Positions 26,234 to 37,551 of a stretch of 64,000 nucleotides of DNA are shown piece by piece; position 1 is the first letter of the stretch, and each line of letters begins with the position of its first letter. Position numbers and translations under genes: made by a program. The notes beneath the pieces are model-generated. The model ran no database searches, was not told where the DNA came from, and saw only the letters and a program-made list of their open reading frames with translations. This DNA is from Bremerella sp. TYQ1 (GTDB taxonomy: Bacteria; Planctomycetota; Planctomycetia; Pirellulales; Pirellulaceae), in NCBI RefSeq assembly GCF_020150455.1, contig NZ_CP083740.1, forward strand, positions 3,224,001-3,288,000. The letters are read 5' to 3'.

Positions 26234-27235
26234 TTACATCGTGACTTCATCGAACGAAAGTTCATCCGCCATTTTCGGACGAAAGATCATTGTGATCTCG
26301 TTGCCGACGTCGTTAAAAAAAACTTCGTCCATAAAGGTCCGAATTAGAAACAACCCCCGGCCGCTGGGACGCGTCAGTTGCATAGGATCGCCGGGATCGA
26401 ATTCGTGGCCGTGGGTATTGAAGCCTTGTCCTTCGTCTCGGACGACGAAGCGGACTTCATCACGCCGGCAAGTCAGTGTGAAGTGAACCGTACGGTTACG
26501 GTACGGCTCTCGGTTTTGCCGTAGTTCTGCTTCCGCATAGAACTTTTCAGGATCGGCAGCCCACAGCTCCGACTCTAGCTGCAAGTTCCCGTGAAACATT
26601 GCGTTCCGCAGTGCTTCATCGAGGGCAACGCCTAAACGAACCAGTTCATTCTCTGGCACACTCCGAAACTTCTGCAAATAGTTTTGCACGTGCCCTGTCA
26701 CTGCCCCGATAAGGCTTGCATCGTTGGTCAGCGTGAATTGCGAAGTTGTTTCGTGCCAACATTCGTCAAAGCGGCGAGCAATGCGTTCGTGATGCGCCGA
26801 AGCGAGTACGTTAATCAACGTTTGGGCCAGCTTGTGAATCAGATCTTTCTTGGGCACGAAACTAGCCGCACCATGCTTGAGCGCTTCGGCGGCGATTGAT
26901 TCGCTTCCGTGAGCAGTCATTAAGATACAAGGGATGAACGGGTACTCGAACCGCATCGCCTTGACGAGTTCCAAGCCATCCATGCCAGGCATGCGCAAGT
27001 CGGTCAGAACAATATCGGGCTCTTCCGATGCCACCATATCCAAGGCTTCTTCACCACTTTCAGCAAAGTGGATCGAAAGGTTCCCGGCATTGTTCTTCTG
27101 CAAAATGCCGCCTACCAGCGCACGATCGACGGCCGTGTCGTCGACGACAAGGATCGTGATTTCGTCGTACCCGGAAACAAAGATTCCCCCGCTCCGAGGC
27201 TGAGCATCGTTGTCCGTAATTTGAGCGGTCTCCAC
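26234..27235 (-). CDS. Receiver domain fused to an anti-sigma-type HATPase
   Basis: A signalling protein of unusual order. The N-terminal CheY-like receiver (about 25-145) has VDD, the phosphorylated Asp in [12 protein letters not shown], the switch Thr in MTAHGS and the Lys in VPKKD. It is followed by a helical linker (about 150-200) and a C-terminal GHKL ATP-binding domain of the RsbW/SpoIIAB type (about 205-330), with N-box [17 protein letters not shown] and SGRGLFLI. No HisKA or DHp helix precedes the kinase fold, so the domain would act as a Ser kinase or as an anti-sigma binding unit. The start is taken at GTG 27235 (AAAGG upstream); GTG 27250 is also possible. Confidence 0.88.
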   Translation of the reverse strand: METAQITDNDAQPRSGGIFVSGYDEITILVVDDTAVDRALVGGILQKNNAGNLSIHFAESGEEALDMVASEEPDIVLTDLRMPGMDGLELVKAMRFEYPFIPCILMTAHGSESIAAEALKHGAASFVPKKDLIHKLAQTLINVLASAHHERIARRFDECWHETTSQFTLTNDASLIGAVTGHVQNYLQKFRSVPENELVRLGVALDEALRNAMFHGNLQLESELWAADPEKFYAEAELRQNREPYRNRTVHFTLTCRRDEVRFVVRDEGQGFNTHGHEFDPGDPMQLTRPSGRGLFLIRTFMDEVFFNDVGNEITMIFRPKMADELSFDEVTM

Positions 27236-27651
27236 GAGCGGCCTTTGCACGAAATATTAACAGCGAACGGCGACGGAACTTCTTTTCGACGTAGCCATAA
27301 CTTCTATCTAAGCTGCTAAAGCTACTAGGCTGCAATGGATTACGTGTTCAGAGTGTATAAAGATCACGTGAAGCCGGGTTCAACCGTAGTTCTCTGGGCT
27401 CTGCTGGTGGATCTCGTCGGTCCTGAACGGCACGGAGAAAACAGTAGAGACGCCTCCTCCGAATCGATGGTTAATGGCCATCCATGCCGCGCGTCTTTTG
27501 ATCATCCATCACATCGAATTTGATTCACCGAAGCACAGCTATCCCGCGAAACATCGCTTGGTGAAATGTAATCCTTCAGCTGGCACATTGCTTGCACATT
27601 CGTGAAATCAGTAACGATTAAGCAATGCCCCTGTCATAAGGATGAATAACC
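27236..27651. other. 416-base divergent intergenic region
   Basis: Lies between the receiver-HATPase gene and the ferritin-like gene. It holds the sigma-54 promoter at 27581-27596 and otherwise no protein frame with credible character. No tRNA or terminator was seen. An activator (enhancer-binding) site would be expected 80-200 bases upstream of the promoter, about 27380-27500, but I cannot recognise one. Confidence 0.5.
27581..27596 (+). promoter_or_regulatory. Sigma-54 promoter of the ferritin-like gene
   Basis: TGGCACATTGCTTGCA matches the -24/-12 consensus (TGGCAC-N5-TTGCA/T) at every defined position. GG and GC are separated by ten bases, as required. It lies 55 bases upstream of the ATG at 27652 with transcription expected near 27608. 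No other intergenic site in the window matches. Confidence 0.75.
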
Positions 27652-28161
27652 ATGGGAATGTTTACCAGCACCAAATTTGAAACCCTCGAAGAACTGTTTA
27701 TCGCTCAACTGCGAGATCTCTACGACGCCGAACAGCGGCTTACCAAAGCATTGCCCAAAATGCGTGATGCTGCGAATGGTGCGTCGCTCAAAGAAGCCTT
27801 CAGCTCCCACTTAGTGGAAACAGAACGTCAAGTCGAACGTTTGGAAGAAGTGTTTCGCTTGATCGGTGAGTCGCCGAAAGCCGAGACATGCGAAGCGATG
27901 AAAGGCTTGCTTAAAGAAGGAGACGAGATGCTCGAAGCGAAGGGCAATCCGGACGTCCTGGATGCCGGTCTGATCGCCGCTGCCCAGCGCGTCGAGCATT
28001 ATGAAATTGCCGGCTACGGCACCGCACGTGCGTTGGCGAAACGACTCGGACACCAAGCGGCCGCCGAACTTCTGCAGGATACGCTCGACGAAGAATCCAA
28101 TGCCGACTGTACCCTGACGAACGTCGCCGAAACATGTGCCAACGTCTCGGCCCCCAAGTAA
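27652..28161 (+). CDS. Ferritin-like DUF892 protein (YciE/YciF type)
   Basis: 169 residues, an all-helical four-helix bundle of the DUF892 family. Its role in bacteria is stress-related and poorly defined, and a di-metal site is often present. Iron-type carboxylate and histidine ligands fit LRDLYDAEQRLTKALPKM, SSHLVETERQVERLEEVF, RVEHYEIAGYGTARALA and LDEESNADCTL, the four helices in order. The ATG is preceded by AAGGATGA. Transcription is probably from the sigma-54 promoter just upstream and ends at the terminator 28192-28233, so it is a one-gene unit. Confidence 0.9.
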   Translation: MGMFTSTKFETLEELFIAQLRDLYDAEQRLTKALPKMRDAANGASLKEAFSSHLVETERQVERLEEVFRLIGESPKAETCEAMKGLLKEGDEMLEAKGNPDVLDAGLIAAAQRVEHYEIAGYGTARALAKRLGHQAAAELLQDTLDEESNADCTLTNVAETCANVSAPK

Positions 28162-28191
28162 ATGCCAATCGGTTAATTGACCGGAAAACAC

Positions 28192-28233
28192 ACGTCGGTG
28201 GATGCCATTCGAAGCATCCTCCGACGTTTTTTT
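28192..28233 (+). terminator. Rho-independent terminator of the ferritin-like gene
   Basis: ACGTCGGTGGATGC (28192-28205) pairs with GCATCCTCCGACGT (28214-28227) at 13 of 14 positions with an 8-base loop, followed by T to 28233. Confidence 0.93.
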
Positions 28234-28243
28234 ATGGCATTTA

Positions 28244-28681
28244 TCAATCTGACCAATTTTTCATCATCCGATGGCGGATATCGCATTCGAGATACTCATC
28301 GCCATACGCGTGAAAGCCGTATTTTTCGTAGAACCCGATCTTGTCCGACTGGGCCGACATAAAAACTCTTGTAAGCCCCCGAGCCTTCAAGTCTTCCAAG
28401 ACAAACGCCAGCAATCGCCCGCCGATACCTAGCCCTCGTGCCGACTTGCGAACTGCGAACCGCGACAGCTTCGCCCCTTCTTCCTTGTGAATGACTCGCG
28501 TCGTCGCGACGACATTTCCTTGCTGAATGGCAACGTAATGATCCGCCGTTAAATCGAAAGAGTCCAACTCATCTTCTTCTGGCACCCCTTGCTCGGTGAC
28601 AAATACCTCGCGACGAAGTGCAAATGCCAGATTGGCGAGATCGCTGAAGACGGGGACTTGGACAATCAATTCAGAAGACAT
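28244..28681 (-). CDS. GNAT family N-acetyltransferase (ElaA-like)
   Basis: 145 residues. The acetyl-CoA binding core is RFAVRKSARGLGIGGRLLAF, with the R/Q-x-x-G-x-G/A motif, and the C-terminal IGFYEKYGFHAYGDEYLE is the GNAT end block. The N-terminus ALRREVFVTEQGVPEEDELD matches the ElaA/GNAT subfamily. Acceptor substrate unknown. It lies 17 bases after thiE on the same strand, so it may be co-transcribed with it. Confidence 0.88.
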   Translation of the reverse strand: MSSELIVQVPVFSDLANLAFALRREVFVTEQGVPEEDELDSFDLTADHYVAIQQGNVVATTRVIHKEEGAKLSRFAVRKSARGLGIGGRLLAFVLEDLKARGLTRVFMSAQSDKIGFYEKYGFHAYGDEYLECDIRHRMMKNWSD

Positions 28682-28698
28682 AAGACTCGCCTCTTCCG

Positions 28699-29781
28699 CT
28701 ACGTTCCCGAGAGCTTTTTCCTCAGTTCCTGAACACTCAAACCAACGTCATTTGCATTAGTAACACATCCGGCAACGGCGATGCGGCGGATACCAGCTTC
28801 GGCAACGTGAACGACGTTGTTCAGATTGATTCCCCCGATCGCAAACCCCGGTAGGGTTATCTCGTTCGATACTTCCTGGAGGAGCTGAACGCCAGGGAAT
28901 GCATCGAACGATTTCGTTCCGCTCGGAAACGTCGGGCCTATGCCGATGTAGTCGGCTCCGTCGCGAACAGCTTGCCGGGCCTGGTCGACGCTGTGGGTCG
29001 AGACGCCTATCAGCCTGCTTGGCCCCAGCACAGCTCTGGCTTGGCTAACGGTCAACTCTTCCTGCCCGACGTGGACGCCGTCGGCGCCAGTTACTTTGGC
29101 AATGTCGGCTCGATCGTTCAGGATCATCTTGGTAGTCGTGCCGGACGTTCTCTTCCGCAGCAGTTCTGCTCTAGCGATCAACGTTCGATCGTCCAGCTGC
29201 TTGTCGCGGAGTTGAATCACATCGACTTCCGCTTCGACTAACTTCGCCACGAAAGTGTCGAACAACTGTCCATCTGCCCGGCCGTCAGCCAATACGTAGA
29301 TGGCTGGTTCGGCAAACTGCTGACTCGCGGTGATCGTCGTCATCACCATCTTTTCCAGCGAATAAGTCAGGTAACGTCCTTTCTCGAACGAGGCGGCTGC
29401 AACAGGATCGACCAGCTTGGCATGCTCCTCCAAGCTTCGTAGAGCTTGTTGCAGACGTTTGAAGTTGGCCGTCAGCAAATCCGACCAGCTGGACCGAGTC
29501 TGTTCGAGACTTCCTTGAACGGTTGTTCCCACATCGCCAAAGGTGTCTCGCGAACGAATCGCGTCGATTCGATCAAACTTTTGCAGCGTACTGTCCAACT
29601 GGTGTCGCAGCGATTTTAACTCAGACGTTAGGAAGCGGTCGTTCTGGCCATAACGGACAAAGTCTTCGATGACGCGTAGTCCTTCACTGGCCCGATTCGC
29701 TGCGGCATCGAGAGTTCGCCAGAGCGAAATGTCCATCGACGGCGGTAAGCCGCCATCGGTAGGTTGGTAAGGATCAGTCAT
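28699..29781 (-). CDS. thiE: Thiamine phosphate synthase with N-terminal extra domain
   Basis: Joins HMP-pyrophosphate to thiazole phosphate. The C-terminal ThiE barrel (about 155-355) has all family motifs: VIQLRDKQLDDRT, MILNDRADIA, DGVHVGQEEL, LIGVSTHS, YIGIGPTFPSGTK and PGFAIGGIN. Ahead of it sits a helical domain of about 150 residues (NRASEGLRVIEDFVRYGQND...), so the total 360 residues exceed the typical 210. The N-terminal RASEGLRVIEDFVRY segment is the domain found in front of ThiE in cyanobacteria and some other phyla, whose job is unclear. It lies upstream of the GNAT gene. No TPP riboswitch is visible in front of it. Confidence 0.93.
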   Translation of the reverse strand: MTDPYQPTDGGLPPSMDISLWRTLDAAANRASEGLRVIEDFVRYGQNDRFLTSELKSLRHQLDSTLQKFDRIDAIRSRDTFGDVGTTVQGSLEQTRSSWSDLLTANFKRLQQALRSLEEHAKLVDPVAAASFEKGRYLTYSLEKMVMTTITASQQFAEPAIYVLADGRADGQLFDTFVAKLVEAEVDVIQLRDKQLDDRTLIARAELLRKRTSGTTTKMILNDRADIAKVTGADGVHVGQEELTVSQARAVLGPSRLIGVSTHSVDQARQAVRDGADYIGIGPTFPSGTKSFDAFPGVQLLQEVSNEITLPGFAIGGINLNNVVHVAEAGIRRIAVAGCVTNANDVGLSVQELRKKLSGT

Positions 29782-30038
29782 GAAGAAACCGGTTTTGCCG
29801 AATGTGACGTTGAAACGATTGGTAACTTTTCGCCGGAAAAAAAGGCTCCGCGAAAGAGTTCCTGCCGTCGGATTGCCCGCTATTAACGATTGCCGGATGC
29901 TCCTAGTTTATCTAACTGCATGCACTCTGCCGACTTACCTTGCTCCCCCTGGTTTCGGAAGTTACAATTCCCCGGCGTTTCCTAGCGGATGAGTGCGTGA
30001 TCTCACAGCTGCTTACCGCACATTATGGAATAGTAAGG

Positions 30039-30662
30039 ATGCTATCAACGCCATGGATTACCTGCCTGTGGCCGGGGCTCAGTGAGCTTTGGGTACGCGG
30101 GCGCTGGACTGGACTGGTTTGGGCTCTAGGATTCACGCTGCTATTGAATGCGGCGTTGGTTTCCAAAGGAGTCTGGCCAGAGCTAGGAAACGTCTGGGTC
30201 CGTAGTGGACTCTGGTATTTAGTCCTTGGCTTCTGGCTATTGAATGCAGGATGGATGGGGTTCCGAATTGCTACTGGCAATTGGGATGCCATAGATGCCT
30301 CGATCGACCAGCTCTACCAAATCGCCCAGACTGCCTATTTAAAAGGTCAATGGTACCAAGCCGAGGCAGTATTACTACGGCTTCTACGGCGCGAGCCGGA
30401 TGACGCGGAAGCGCTCCTACTATTAGCAACGCTCAAGCGGCATACGAAGCAATTTGACGAAGCGCGAGAGACGCTCGAAAAATTAGAGCGACTCGATGCT
30501 AGCCGACGTTGGTGGTTTGAAATCCACCGCGAAAAGCAGCTTCTGACCGATCGAGAAGAGGGGGAAACGGACGCCCACGTCGAAGCATCCAAGTCTTCGA
30601 CAAACAACTTGGGTGAACAAAACGCGGAGAGAGGCGAACCCAGCCTACCGGAAGCCGCGTAA
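30039..30662 (+). CDS. Membrane protein with TPR repeat
   Basis: 207 residues, function unknown. Two or three helices (about 25-40, 55-85) are followed by a TPR-like pair (GQWYQAEAVLLRLLRREPDDAEALLLL and HTKQFDEARETLEKL) and an acidic tail rich in Ser, Glu and Asn. The start at ATG 30039 is the first ATG in the frame; the frame is open further left (to a TTG at 29940), so the N-terminus is uncertain. It lies 71 bases before clpC in the same direction and may share its transcript. Confidence 0.7.
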   Translation: MLSTPWITCLWPGLSELWVRGRWTGLVWALGFTLLLNAALVSKGVWPELGNVWVRSGLWYLVLGFWLLNAGWMGFRIATGNWDAIDASIDQLYQIAQTAYLKGQWYQAEAVLLRLLRREPDDAEALLLLATLKRHTKQFDEARETLEKLERLDASRRWWFEIHREKQLLTDREEGETDAHVEASKSSTNNLGEQNAERGEPSLPEAA

Positions 30663-30733
30663 TTGTGAGACAACATAGGGTTGGAACGACAGTAGTTGAT
30701 GCAGTCGCCAACTCGAAATGAGGACGGATGACC

Positions 30734-33310
<2,577 letters not shown>

Positions 33311-33340
33311 GCCTCGTCCCGATTCCGCTTCGAGAAAAAT

Positions 33341-33376
33341 AAAAGGCCCGCATCCAACCGATGCGGGCCTTTTTTT
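33341..33376 (+). terminator. Rho-independent terminator of clpC
   Basis: AAAAGGCCCGCATC (33341-33354) pairs perfectly with GATGCGGGCCTTTT (33360-33373), loop CAACC, followed by T to 33376. Confidence 0.95.
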
Positions 33377-33449
33377 GTCATGTAACATATATCTCTGCTA
33401 GATCGAGGCACGAAGACAATTTCGTCAAACTAAAAACAACCACTGCGAT

Positions 33450-34022
33450 ATGTCGATCAACCCTTATCAATCACCGCAAGTTAACAATGCATCCATAACT
33501 TCCAAACCGCCGGAACGACAAGACGCACTGAAATCACTACGTGTTGCTACAGTACTGCTAACGACGGCAAGCTTGTTTAACATTTTCGCCTTCTACCACA
33601 CGATCGCAGACTTCTTCATCATCGTCGGTACAGGACCGACCTATGACTCCAGAGAGATCACAATGGTCGCGGTCGCAACGACTCTTCTCGTTGTGGCATG
33701 CTGGTTCCTACTGCTACCGATTCTAGAATTCCTGGCACAGTTAATCCGGGAAATACTTGCCACGAAAGTGGACAGGAATGCATGGAACGATGCCCTCTAT
33801 CGCAGCCTAAAACCGGCCGCCTTTCTGGCTGCTCCTGGCATGGTCTTGTGGCTGACGTGGGTATTCGCGTTTTACTACTTGCGAGTTAACTTTTTTGTTA
33901 TCTCGTACGCAGTTGGAATTCCTGCTCACATCTTAGGGGCCTGCTTATACGTTCCATTGATCGTTCGATGGTATCGACTTTACCGCGCCACCCCCTCAAA
34001 CCCTAGCAATGACGCAGCGTAA
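33450..34022 (+). CDS. Membrane protein with N-terminal NPYQSPQ motif
   Basis: 190 residues, function unknown. It opens MSINPYQSPQVNNA, then a polar stretch and four hydrophobic helices (about 30-55, 75-105, 125-150, 153-172). It has no sequence likeness to the other NP(F/Y)xSP protein at 14846 beyond the motif. A single gene after the clpC terminator, converging with the porin gene 25 bases away. Confidence 0.75.
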   Translation: MSINPYQSPQVNNASITSKPPERQDALKSLRVATVLLTTASLFNIFAFYHTIADFFIIVGTGPTYDSREITMVAVATTLLVVACWFLLLPILEFLAQLIREILATKVDRNAWNDALYRSLKPAAFLAAPGMVLWLTWVFAFYYLRVNFFVISYAVGIPAHILGACLYVPLIVRWYRLYRATPSNPSNDAA

Positions 34023-34047
34023 ACCTGCATTGCAAAGCTGATAACTT

Positions 34048-35460
34048 CTAGAACTCCATCTTTCCACGAAGCCCCAGGACGACGGCCGTATCGTTGGCGA
34101 CGATCCCAGGCTGGATTACTTGCAAGTCGGTTGTCAGGTGGAACCATGGAACGATTTCGGCGTTGTAATAAACTTCGCCGCCATGCAGATCGTCGATCGG
34201 AGCAAGCAGACTGAACGTGTTCTGGAAGTCCGAGTTCAAACCGTTGTAAAAGTAACCGATCCCGGCTCGGTCGTTTGGACGGGAGGCAAACGGACCGAAC
34301 TTCTCGATCGAGATGCTCGTGGTGAACTGAAACGGGCTGTTGTCAGGGTCTGAAAAGCCAATGTAGCCAAACAAACTGGTGTGCCGCTTGGGATTGCAGG
34401 CATCTGCCCAAAGTTGTTGTTGACCAAGGTACCCGGCGACCCAAGTTCCTTGCTTCGCGTCAGGACGAACACCACCGCCAGGCACGACAATCCAGCCCGA
34501 AGTATCGTACGAAGTATATTCGCCGGTTGCATAAACGCCGACCAGCGTATGTGAACCAGGCAATCCCCAGAAATCAGTGTACTTACGAGCGGCACCAACA
34601 ATCGTCACGCCGTTTTCAAAATCGAGGCCTACCGTGGTCGGAGTTTGTTGACTCTCGAAGACGAGCAACGCGCCCTCCACGCCACGCTCTCCCGCTTTGA
34701 TAATCCCAGCTCCGTTGGTCACCAAGGGCAAGCTCGGAACGACGCTCATCGGCATCATCATCGACATGTTCATGAAGCCATCCACGCCCAAACCATATTC
34801 CGGATAGAAAGTCGCCCATAGATCGAGCATATTGATTCGACCTGCGGTGAGGGCAAATCCGCCACTGATGGCCTGCGTATATTGCAGACTCGTCATTGCA
34901 AATGTAGGGTCGTTTGCTTTCGGCGTTAGCATCGCCAAATTCACCGGGGAAAGCCCTGTTGCATCGAGAATCGCGTTCTGCCCGAGCTGCCAGTCCACGG
35001 CATGCATCGTGAGCTGGCCTCCTTCCCAGAGACCAAGTTTTCCCGTGTCAACGTTGACGTAAAGATCAAGCTTATCGCCGTAACGAAACACTTGTTCATT
35101 TCCGCCACTGGCCGGTCCTTGATAGAACTGCGTCAGTGCCCCTTGAACAGTAATACCGCAATCGGCCAGACAACTCCGGTGCCCATACCAATCGCCGGTC
35201 AATTGGCCACGCGTCCAAAGAGAGTCATGCGAAGCGTTAAGACAGCCTCCGCCGCAGCTTGGCACTAAATCACCACATGCGACGCCGCAGGAACCGTCGT
35301 AGGTATCGTAGTAAGACGTCGGCTGAACGGCGGAGTTATACGCGTCTTCCCCGGAAAAAACAGACTCGGGAAAAGTGGCTTGCTTCTGCGCATCGGCCAT
35401 CGTAGCCGCGACAAATGTGAACGACGTCGCCAACAAGAACTTGCTGAAAGTTCCGCGCAT
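34048..35460 (-). CDS. OprB-family carbohydrate porin
   Basis: An outer-membrane channel for sugars. 470 residues: a signal peptide (MRGTFSKFLLATSFTFVAATMADA), a cysteine-rich N-terminal segment (CGVACGDLVPSCGGGCLN) and a beta-barrel core with repeated aromatic-rich strands, for example RGQLTGDWYGHR, GWQLGQ-type turns and a C-terminal FHLTTDLQVIQPGI, ending in phenylalanine as outer-membrane barrels do. GGAGG precedes the start. The four-plus cysteines before the barrel are unusual for OprB, and could form disulphides or a planctomycete-specific plug. Substrate sugar unknown. Confidence 0.85.
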   Translation of the reverse strand: MRGTFSKFLLATSFTFVAATMADAQKQATFPESVFSGEDAYNSAVQPTSYYDTYDGSCGVACGDLVPSCGGGCLNASHDSLWTRGQLTGDWYGHRSCLADCGITVQGALTQFYQGPASGGNEQVFRYGDKLDLYVNVDTGKLGLWEGGQLTMHAVDWQLGQNAILDATGLSPVNLAMLTPKANDPTFAMTSLQYTQAISGGFALTAGRINMLDLWATFYPEYGLGVDGFMNMSMMMPMSVVPSLPLVTNGAGIIKAGERGVEGALLVFESQQTPTTVGLDFENGVTIVGAARKYTDFWGLPGSHTLVGVYATGEYTSYDTSGWIVVPGGGVRPDAKQGTWVAGYLGQQQLWADACNPKRHTSLFGYIGFSDPDNSPFQFTTSISIEKFGPFASRPNDRAGIGYFYNGLNSDFQNTFSLLAPIDDLHGGEVYYNAEIVPWFHLTTDLQVIQPGIVANDTAVVLGLRGKMEF

Positions 35461-35662
35461 GATGCCTCCAATGCATCCGAGAGTACGGACATCCGTGACC
35501 GAGGGTCCTAAGAAAACCTGTAGTCGTATCGACGCCTAAGACGACGGCTCTGAACGCATCGAGCTAAGATTCCCTCTTCCGCGCACCACCCCATTGCGGT
35601 AATCGATACAGCCGACACGACGGACACCGATTGCTAGCAACAACACGGTGTATCGGCCGCGG

Positions 35663-37366
35663 CTACTCGCTTTCGAGTAATTCGCGGAGCCCTAAAAGGG
35701 AAGAGATATTGTGCTGGACATAATCGATTCGGACTTCCCAATCCTCCAAGCTTGCTCGAAAGCCCCCCATGGCTTGATCAGGCCGGGGCAAATAGATGGC
35801 GTTCTCCGGAATGATCTGGCACCGCAGTTGAAACTCGATCGCCAACTTCAACCGGCGCAGATATTCGGCACTTTCCAACTCCCGTGTCCTCGCGAGGTTT
35901 ATCATTGCCACGAGTGCTTCCGATCTGGTTGCCGTTGGAGTTGATCGAGGCGGGGTATAAAACGTTCCGATCCATTCCGGCTGTGGATCGTCGAGGCGCT
36001 GGTGATGGCAGATCGATTGGGTAATTTTTTGGGCATGCTGCACGTAACGAGGATCATCCGTCAGCGTGCTTAATTCGTTGATCCCCATCAGCAACCAATG
36101 ATCGGCTGGTAGCTCTTCGGCTTTCTTTCCAACATCGCGTACATCGATCAGCCAATCGGCACCACGCTTAGCCGTTTCCAGCCAAGGCCCTGCAGGATCG
36201 ACTTTCGCTAACCGAGCCAATGCAAGGATCGCTTCTCCGGGATAGTAAATCGAATCAAACAACACCGGGTCAGGCTCGCCGTAGAAGTACCGCGATTCAA
36301 AACGCCCACTCTCTTCCTGCTGGAAAATCAGGAACCTTCCCAATTGTTTCGTTAATGGAAGCCAACGTTCATCCCCGGAAACTTCTTGGTACTTCAGTGT
36401 GGCCAACATTGCCAGCGCAGCGCCGCCGAGCTTGGCATCTTTGTCCGGCGAGACGATTGCCTGAAAGTCTCCTTCTTCCGGCTTGGGTGCCGGCTGACAG
36501 TGATTCTCGAAAAGATAAGTCATTCCACGTCGCGCAGTTTCTAGATACTTTTGATCTCGTTTCTCGCCAGAAGAACCTTCGTTGACGGCCTGCTGCAATT
36601 CCAACAACGCATAGCATGTGCCGGCGTGACGCAGCAAGTTGTAGTCCGCGCTGACTTCATTCGTCAGTGGGTCATAGCTGTAATCGAATCTTCCATCGAG
36701 TCGCATATGACGCACCAGGTAATCTCCCCCAGCAATGGCTGCATGCAAAAGGGACTGTGGTGTGACGCTGTACTTTTCCAAATTGCCGAACCGTAGCGGT
36801 ACAACTTTGTCCTTCTCTGTCTCAATCCAGCTGGTATAGGCGTACGGACGCGTTCCAACGCCGACCGAAAGCCTTCGCGGATCGCCTTTTTCTGGCAAGT
36901 AAATCACATTGTCCTGGGCGAACCACATTCCAAATGGCCCCGTCACAATGCGAAGTGGCCCGAGAACTTCTGCGGTGGGCAAATCGCTTTGAAATGTCGC
37001 CACGTCGAGCTTTAACTTTCCAGAGCTCAGATCTTCCATGGTTGCTTGAGAACGCAAGTGGGCTGCCGCATCGGTTACCGCTTCGTCGACTTTTGCACCG
37101 ACTCCCAAGCCAACAATCGCCCCCTGGGTAGGTCGAGCCAAGCTGAGAAAAACAATGCACTGCCGATTCGATTGATCGGCAAAATCTGGTCGCTGTCCGG
37201 TCTTGAGCGGAAGCGATGCCAACTGGTCGCGAACCTGCTTCAGTAGTTTCTTTCCCGATAGCTCAGCGTTGTTGTTCGCTGCTTCTTGCGAAAAGCCTTC
37301 CCCGGCAAAGAAAGACAAAACGATTACGGTGAAAAGAAGGAGGCGAGGCTGCGCAAGAGACATCAT
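35663..37366 (-). CDS. Secreted protein with alpha/alpha-toroid-like domain
   Basis: 567 residues, function unknown. A signal peptide opens MMSLAQPRLLLFTVIVLSFFAGEGFSQ. The first half (about 40-240) is mixed alpha/beta with ARPTQGAIVGLGVG. The second half (about 245-560) repeats helix pairs of the kind seen in six-hairpin glycosidases: GTCYALLELQQAV, GMTYLFENHCQ, KLGGAALAMLATL, EAILALARLAK, HWLLMGINEL and EALVAMINLARTR. A uronate or glycan-acting enzyme is possible. The start at 37366 has GGAAG upstream. It is on the same strand as the porin, 202 bases before it. Confidence 0.72.
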   Translation of the reverse strand: MMSLAQPRLLLFTVIVLSFFAGEGFSQEAANNNAELSGKKLLKQVRDQLASLPLKTGQRPDFADQSNRQCIVFLSLARPTQGAIVGLGVGAKVDEAVTDAAAHLRSQATMEDLSSGKLKLDVATFQSDLPTAEVLGPLRIVTGPFGMWFAQDNVIYLPEKGDPRRLSVGVGTRPYAYTSWIETEKDKVVPLRFGNLEKYSVTPQSLLHAAIAGGDYLVRHMRLDGRFDYSYDPLTNEVSADYNLLRHAGTCYALLELQQAVNEGSSGEKRDQKYLETARRGMTYLFENHCQPAPKPEEGDFQAIVSPDKDAKLGGAALAMLATLKYQEVSGDERWLPLTKQLGRFLIFQQEESGRFESRYFYGEPDPVLFDSIYYPGEAILALARLAKVDPAGPWLETAKRGADWLIDVRDVGKKAEELPADHWLLMGINELSTLTDDPRYVQHAQKITQSICHHQRLDDPQPEWIGTFYTPPRSTPTATRSEALVAMINLARTRELESAEYLRRLKLAIEFQLRCQIIPENAIYLPRPDQAMGGFRASLEDWEVRIDYVQHNISSLLGLRELLESE

Positions 37367-37484
37367 GTCGAGCGATCTTCCGTTGACGGCCATATAGTTT
37401 TGACGCGGATCAATTCCCTCAGAATACCGGCCTCAAGTTTCCGCGGAAAGGTGAAACATCTTAGAACGCCTACCCCAAAGCTAA

Positions 37485-37514
37485 GAGGCTCGCATCTTTT
37501 CAGACGCGAGCCTC
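37485..37514 (-). terminator. Terminator hairpin of the secreted propeller gene
   Basis: GAGGCTCGCATCT (37485-37497) pairs with AGACGCGAGCCTC (37502-37514) at 12 of 13 positions, loop of 4. On the minus strand only a weak T-rich tail follows. It lies 37 bases after the stop of the gene at 37552. Confidence 0.6.
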
Positions 37515-37551
37515 GCTGAAGCGTTTAATTACTTTTTTCAAAACTGCCGAC

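Noticed and set aside
27341..27400. A tRNA-like GGTTCAACC in the gap before the ferritin-like gene
   Set aside because: No acceptor, D or anticodon stem could be drawn around it.
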